This document shows positions 57,791-64,000 of a DNA stretch of 64,000 nucleotides, one piece after another; position 1 is the stretch's first letter; each line of letters opens with the position of its first letter. Under the pieces are notes generated by a model. That model was not told the DNA's origin. It did no database searches and saw only the letters and a program-made list of their open reading frames with translations. Position numbers and translations under genes: made by a program. Source of the stretch: Trichostrongylus colubriformis (Eukaryota > Nematoda > Chromadorea > Rhabditida > Trichostrongylidae); NCBI GenBank assembly GCA_963978905.1, contig OZ022256.1, forward strand, positions 51,508,001 to 51,572,000, written 5' to 3'.

Positions 57791-59567
57791 ACCTTGTATA
57801 TATTCATTTTTCGATGTTTACTTACGTAAGTAGGGCACTGCCTACTAATCTGCGACCGTTATTTCGACGAAGAAGTCTTTATAGCTACCTCTTAAGGTGC
57901 CCTACAGAGGCCGAGCTAATTTTCAAGAATCCAATATTATGCACTTTTAGAGTTTGCATCCATGAATTTATGAGTAAACCCTCCCCGTCGTTACGGAAAG
58001 ACGTTGCCCTGATGGAAGTGGGGGCGAGTAGCATGTGTTCCTCCTCTATGTATATCACGCCCACACAACAGGTGTCAGCCCTTTTCTATTATGTGGTCTC
58101 CGACGATTTATGAAAGATCTCGGAAGAAACTGAGCGGACCACCATGGAATAATAATGAGATTTCGCAAGATAATAAATATAGCAAGTTCAAGTATAACTG
58201 AACAAATCACATAAACCCTTGTTTCCTAATTAAACATAAAGCTTTGCTTTATCATCCGAGAAGCCACATTGCATGTAGCGAGATAAACATTGCTCTGTCT
58301 TGGAATGCGCCATGCATCTACTTACAATACTAAATCGCCGACTACTTAAATGTATTTTCGGCTCGTTAGAAGACTTGAAGAGGCACGTTGACTCCAAAGC
58401 CACAACCTCCGTCTCTGCACCAATAATCGAGAGTAGGATAACGGATAGTAGGTTGTCCTTTACGAGATCTGAATCTCTAACCATTTAAGTGCAGCTGTGT
58501 TGCTATTATTGCTATCACCATCATCTAGTAAGAAGAGCCAATCCTGCCTTGTAGATGGGACCATTGCAAGTTTTGTAGGAGTGAACCGAACCGTATTGTA
58601 GGACTAAGACACAATTTGCATGCAGAACGAAAAGAGCTGGATTGGAAGTTATTTCCAGATGTTTGGTTGTTTCTTCCACGTCATCCAACCCCCTTCGCTC
58701 AGTCATAAACACTGGCGACTGGGCAGCTGTTTTCAAGACTTGCATCTGGGTCCTAAAACTTTTGTTCTACTTTTTCTTAGAGCGCTCAGCTACTGACGAA
58801 GGCCTGCCACGTAGTTTTATATGTCATTCCACCACGACCACTCCTTTCACACCCTTGAAACGAAATGCTTCCAAAATTTCTGACACTTCTCAGCCTTCAC
58901 ATTTGGAGAGAGAAGCGATTCCTTAAACACCTCCCAGACACCCAGTGAATTATGATCTGGGAATGAGAAGGTGAAACCACTTCACAATGAGTGCCTGCCA
59001 ATTGAATCTGTGAGATAAGCCATGCACCCGAATATCCCGTCAAATTCGTTGACATAATCAAAAACTTTATTGCAGCTCACCCTGAGATGCCCAGACTATA
59101 CCACTGACATGAGCTCGAGACTGCCACCCTACTTTGCACAAAAATCACAAACTTTACACTTTAATTAATCCCTAGTTATGGTTCAATTATGACCATGAAA
59201 ATGATGTTTAGGACAATTTCTGCCACTATGAAACCTCATTAACATAACTCTTTGCGAGATCTGGTTTGATAGGTAGTGCTGAGAATAAGAGTAGACCAAC
59301 GGCCAGCAAATCTAAAAGTGAAGGAAACAAAGGGTTAAACGGCGAGATAACAGTGGATGGATCCCCGTTCCTACATTATTCTGTTATTTATTATTGTAAG
59401 ATTCTCTTACAACTCGTCCATCATCGCTTCGCCTTTTACACTCGCACAGCGGACTGGGATGGAAGCCCAGTCTTCTTTCAATCATCTTTCGTTTTCGTAT
59501 ATCTTCATGTCGTCTCTTCAATTCCCTTAAAGATTTTTAAGCAGAAATTGAGTACACATGCTTCCAG
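57791..59567. other. Upstream region of troponin I, no gene proven
   Basis: Frames at 57670-58113 and 58642-58926 are open but unrecognised; a possible terminal exon after TTTTTCTTAG at about 58781 ends at 58925. This interval should contain the promoter of the muscle gene downstream, but I identify no specific element. Confidence 0.35.
59561..59567 (+). promoter_or_regulatory. Splice acceptor two bases before the troponin I start
   Basis: CTTCCAG ends at 59567 and the ATG begins at 59570. Either a spliced-leader site or a 5' UTR intron end; the tight spacing is typical of trans-spliced nematode mRNAs. Confidence 0.5.
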
Positions 59568-59569
59568 TT

Positions 59570-62500
59570 ATGTCAGACTTCGACGAGGTACTACGCTTCG
59601 GCGGTCCACAGGCAGACGATGCAGGCGATGTGAGTTCTCCAACGCATCAGTAGCTGAGCTTTTTTATATCGGAAAAGCACCTTTTCAAATCCAAATGATT
59701 TTTAGGATGCCGCTCGCAAGGCTGAGGAACGAGAGCGTAAGAAGGCAGAAGTCCGAAAAAGGCTCGAGGAGGCTGGCAGCAAAAAGAAGGCCAAGAAGGG
59801 TTTCCTCACGCCTGAAAGAAAGAAGAAGCTCAGAGTAAGTCTAGTGTCCAAACTTCGTCCTATGGGTGGCCCGCACTGATCGCGTACTGAAGCACCTCTT
59901 TCCTGCTGAGTATGCCTTAACGGTCAATTCTCAATATCGGGGACACCTAAAAACGTTTGTTGGCAGTTCAGCATGATCTATAGTACACCACATTATTCTA
60001 CACAATGGTAACAAAGGTAAATGAATAAAGTTCTCATATTTGATCAATCCCTTTTGGAATGCGCTATGAATTCTGATTCCATTCAGAATCGTTACTGCAG
60101 AGAACGCTAGTTGACCTCTTCAGCGATTTGCGGATACAAGCCAATGTGTAAATCACTGCTTTTATACTCCCAGACAAGACTGACAATGAGACGAATCAGA
60201 CCCCGAACGGATGGAAGGCTTGGCTGGCCTGGGGGTATTGTGCGGGTGCGGAATTGGATCCCGCATCATGCGAATGAGAGTACGCTCCACCTGCATTACC
60301 CTATCTCGGAACCAACAGAAGAATTAGTAATATTTACATATTTCATAATATGAGACAAATATCTAAATGATCATTGAACTAATCAACACTCGCGTTGGGC
60401 TCTCGCTACGAGCTCACGTCTGACGACAACCTGTTCGGTAGCTTTCTAAAAGTAGGACAGTTCGGTTGCTTGATCCAAGGACTCAAGCCCCTTGACGGTA
60501 TCGTCGGCCTCCGTAGAGATGGGTTGAACAATACTTACGCAATTAAATGACTGAAGAGAGATCCCGAGAAGGTTCCTGATGGTGCTGCGGTAGGCAGCCA
60601 CCGCACTTTGCTGCGCGATCACGATTTATGCCCAACGCGCTGGAGATGGCCGTCAAAATCACGAGAACTTGCGCCGTACCTACGAGCTGAGGAGTGATCC
60701 TCGCCTTTCGTGACGTGTAGAACTAAAGGCCTTTGTAGTACTATACGATACTATACGTGTTTCCAGAAACTTCTTATGATGAAAGCCGCCGAAGACCTCA
60801 AGCAACAGCAGTTGTTGAAAGCCCAAGAACGACAGAAGGTACTCGCCTCCAGAATTATCCCTCTTCCAAACGTCGACAGCATCGAGGACAAAGGTGGGCA
60901 CAGAGAGCTTTTCTGTAATGAAACCACTAATAACACCATAAACTTGAGGGGTTGCCTTTTGCCCACCACTAATACGTATCAATATATCGATTTTTAAACG
61001 GTTCACATATCACCAGCCATGGTGCTATTGAATCACTTGTATGAAGCCATCGCTTGTCCATCCTTGCCGAATTTCAGCTGCGCTCAGCTTTACACTGGCT
61101 CACAGATCCCTGGAGCGCCGCAGTTTTTCTTGGCATCAAAACGGCTCAGCACACTGCATCGCACTCTCGCCTGGGGTGTAATGTGGCCCACACGTCCGCG
61201 AAACACCACCGCCATACACTGATAAGTAGGCAAGATAATGCTGAGTGTGATAATTCAAAAGATTTGATCAGTGTATTGAAATTAATGAGAATGAGACTGG
61301 CTGAAGCAGTAAGTCTGAGGCAATAAAGCAGACTCTCAAGCTCAGCGATTCTGCACTGGTCGTCGACAAGACCTCCCGCCCGGGCAAATGGTCATAAATA
61401 GTACCATGGGCACATCTAGGAGTGAATGAGGCTCTCTCCCCCCCCCCCCCCCCCCTCCACTTAGGTTCAGGTATAAATTACATTCGTGTGCAGATTGTTT
61501 TCCAGAGATGCTTAGATGTTCACCTTTCTATTATAAGACGCCACCCCCTTCCATTGCAATGGACCCACCTTTGTGACAGCCATACTTGATAATCTCTCTT
61601 CCTTATTATTTACCATTATCAGAATGAATAAAGCTTGAAAATCCATCGAAGAGGATTACCTTTATTAGAATGAATAAAGCTTGAAAATCCATTGAAGAGG
61701 ATCGTATTACGGGGTTTTACTTATTACTAGGGTCTTTAGGCACCTTATAGTCATGCTCAAGCTAAAAAGATTTGGTGGATTAATAAGCAGCTACGAGCTA
61801 CAAAGATTTTTCAGATAAATAAGCAGCTACGTGAAGAGTCTGAAGTAGCTAAGTAAGGCAGAGTTACTCTAGGAGGCTTTTCAGTTTACGGATGAAAGGA
61901 ACCATCGCAATCAAGACTTTTGGAATGGATCATTTTGTGATCGTGTCCTGTATTTTTGATTTGCGATGGCTCCTGATTTTCGCCGCAGCCCGCGGGTGCA
62001 GGTTCGAGTCGCGTCCGAGACCAAGCTTTTGCCCATAATTCAGCATACTTATAATAGCCCGGAGTATACGATCGATCTCGGGGGCCCCGCCATCCCACGA
62101 ACCGCGCCCTCTTACAAGAAAAGACACTGGAACTACTCACTGTTAATAATTGTTGTCACGTTGCATATTTAAACAGAAATACCGAGGAAATCATGAGGTC
62201 TATAGAACATGACGAGGATATATGGTAATCTTCACGCGTACTGTATACTTACCATTTAAGGTCAGCTTGAAAAGATCTATAACGATATGTTCGAACGGGT
62301 GAAGAAGTTGGAAGAAGAAAAATACGACATCAACTTCATCGTCACACAAACCGAAGCCGAAATCAACGAGCTTACCATTGCCGTCAACGACCTACGAGGA
62401 AAATTGTAAGCTCACAGTGTTTTGCTGTTTGTCTGCCTTTTATTCAACTACTTTAAGCAATCATCATCGATGGCCATTAATGCAGCCATTAATGGGATAG

Positions 62501-64000
62501 CCAGTTTGATTAGAAAACAAGGCATGAGCCCTTTTCAGTAGAACTATTAACAGTAGTAGTAGATCTTGTAATAGCCAGCCTTGCAAGCAAGCTTTGAGCC
62601 CCATCCCCACCAGACGCAACATTCTACACGAAAACTTCGTATTCTGGGGTGGGAGTCAACTGGTCGAATTTTCGCGCGGCAGTCCGCGGCGAGTGCGAGT
62701 TGTTTGTAGTTTCATCCATTGAAACAGCAACAACCACAACATTTAAGAACTTCCGATGCTTCCAAGCTGCAATCTTTCAAGGTCCCTCACGATACCAGCC
62801 CCCTGCATTCTGAGCGGAATTCCAACCGACTGCAGCAAGTCGTGCTGACGGTACCGTGAGTGCGACGCCGCGAAGCGAAAATCGACCAAGTGACCCCCAT
62901 CCGCGGAGCTGGAATCCCGACCTACTGAATGTGGACTCCCATAGTTTTTTATTCATGAAAGAAAGTGTACGACGTGAAGCAGGTGTCGGATGACGTATTC
63001 CCGATCTTTCATTTATCACGAATTCCATTCCGGAGATATGGCGCTGAAAGCGCCCTACCGATCTTGCCCCTATTTCTCTAGATATGCAACTTTTTCGTAC
63101 CCCTTCCCCAACACCACTGTAGATTGTCCGCTAGCGTAAGCTGTAGCCACCATTGCACTTGATCAGCTCTTACCGCTCTTGCCACACACCCTCGATCAGA
63201 GTAATTTTTGCTGTCAGTTCCTGCAATTACGGACGATTCTATTTAATCACATACCTATTCTTGGGCCAATCGAGTATGTGCTTTTAAAAAAAGAAATCAG
63301 ATGGTTTATTCACGAGTGTTTTTCAGCGTGAAACCCACTCTCAAGAAGGTTTCCAAGTATGACAATAAATTCAAGAAGATGGCTGAAAACGAGAAGTCTA
63401 AGGTGAGCTAAACAAATTGTTGTATACATATCCACAATTCAATGTAGCAGTTTTACTTCTGTAGCATGGGTTAAAAGTGGATTCATCGAGTAATGAGGCT
63501 AGTAGAGGCATTATCCATGAATGGGTTTTATCGTTGCCACCACTAATCAATAAATTAATTATACATTGATATACAAATCCATGAATTCAAATGAGTTATT
63601 CGTTAAGGGCGAGAAGAAGGCCGACTTTAGAGCAAACCTGAAAGTGGTTAAGAAGGAGACTGCTATTGATGACATCATGGCCAAGGTAATCGATTTGATT
63701 TTGTTTGTATTTTATTGATCTTTGGATCAATCAATATCCAAAGGAGCCTCATGACGGGTATTACAGACGAAGAAGAACACGGACAAGCCAGACTGGTCGA
63801 AGAAGGGTGCCACTGAGGGAGAGAAGGGTGAGAAGAGTGCACCACCAGCGAAGAGTGAAGCAAAACCACCAGCTGAGGAACCTGAAGAGGAAGAAGGTGA
63901 GCTCTTAGGGGAATTGCAGTAATTATGTATTTATGCGTTTGTATCGCTGAAATTTCGACAACTGCACTATACGCCTGCTCTTAAAGTCCTTCAGTATGAC
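59570..64000 (+). CDS. Troponin I, 5' seven exons; 3' end beyond window
   Basis: Exons 59570-59629, 59706-59834, 60767-60893, 62261-62405, 63327-63402, 63608-63685 and 63767-63896 join in phase to 248 codons plus one base. Troponin I is the inhibitory subunit of the thin-filament troponin complex in muscle; it binds actin and troponin C and blocks myosin until calcium rises. The sequence shows a short acidic N-terminus ([11 protein letters not shown]), the basic [12 protein letters not shown] block, the coiled-coil [19 protein letters not shown] region that contacts troponin T, the inhibitory region [31 protein letters not shown], and an Ala/Pro/Glu-rich tail typical of invertebrate forms. 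The acceptor before exon 6 (CGTTAAG) is unusual; all others end in CAG or AAG. Intron 4 holds an interspersed repeat (62655-62960). No further exon is visible to 64000. Which of the several nematode paralogs this is cannot be decided here. Confidence 0.93.
61621..61712. repeat. 46-bp tandem duplication in a troponin I intron
   Basis: AGAATGAATAAAGCTTGAAA begins at 61621 and again at 61667, with one change nearby. A second smaller duplication around AATAAGCAGCTACG lies at 61781-61835. Confidence 0.8.
62655..62960. repeat. Interspersed repeat in a troponin I intron
   Basis: Shares GAAACAGCAACAACCACAAC-like, CTTCCGATGCTTCCAAGCTG-like and GGAATTCCAACCGACTGCAG blocks with 25190-25560 and 37960-38340. 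Confidence 0.65.

Noticed and set aside
59266..59838. 190-codon open frame upstream of and across a troponin exon
   Set aside because: It is a different reading frame from the troponin exons; its start lies in non-coding upstream sequence.
61930..62130. tRNA-like GGTTCGAGTCG and a GC-rich frame on the minus strand
   Set aside because: No cloverleaf, and it lies inside a troponin intron with no splice support for a nested gene.

Overview
The window reads as nuclear DNA of a nematode, most likely a clade V (strongylid, hookworm-like) species. The evidence is: short introns (many 39-75 bp) with TTTCAG-type acceptors; a troponin I gene with nematode-like sequence; a cluster of nematode-type 7TM chemoreceptor genes; and a dense load of short inverted-repeat transposons. 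The species itself is an inference. No bacterial, organellar or viral gene was recognised.

Layout. 0.1-1.7 kb is a degenerate tandem array. 1.9-9.0 kb holds three plus-strand spliced genes: a small leucine-rich-repeat protein (1873-2511), a CACTA/TNP2-like transposase gene whose reading frame I could follow through 15 exons (2745-7058), and a serine-rich protein of unknown function (7748-9008). 9.0-13.0 kb is poor in genes and carries two tandem arrays. 13.5-52.0 kb is a minus-strand chemoreceptor cluster (Str superfamily, Srh/Sri-like). Seen from right to left it holds an intact gene (51951-44611), an intact gene (37319-30110), an orphan last exon (26985-26892), a near-identical copy with one nonsense codon (23729-17620), and a broken older paralog (15904-13559). 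The last 4.4 kb holds the 5' seven exons of a plus-strand troponin I gene (59570 to beyond the window end).

The chemoreceptor cluster is a segmental tandem duplication. About 15.88-27.45 kb matches about 27.9-45.1 kb, and the junction is marked by an orphan last exon on one side and a candidate orphan first exon on the other. All intact copies share eight exons with identical phases, so the gene models support one another.

Mobile DNA fills the introns and spacers: several TTAA-flanked inverted-repeat families, an eight-copy MITE family, a hAT-type MITE with 8-bp target duplications, a Tc1-like remnant, and a Penelope-like retroelement 3' fragment. The last carries a hammerhead-ribozyme-like motif. 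A 429-bp palindromic insertion at 24187-24615 carries one such motif in each arm. The two most unusual signals are this ribozyme-bearing palindrome and a 70-bp tandem duplication inside the transposase gene that may have created a new intron.
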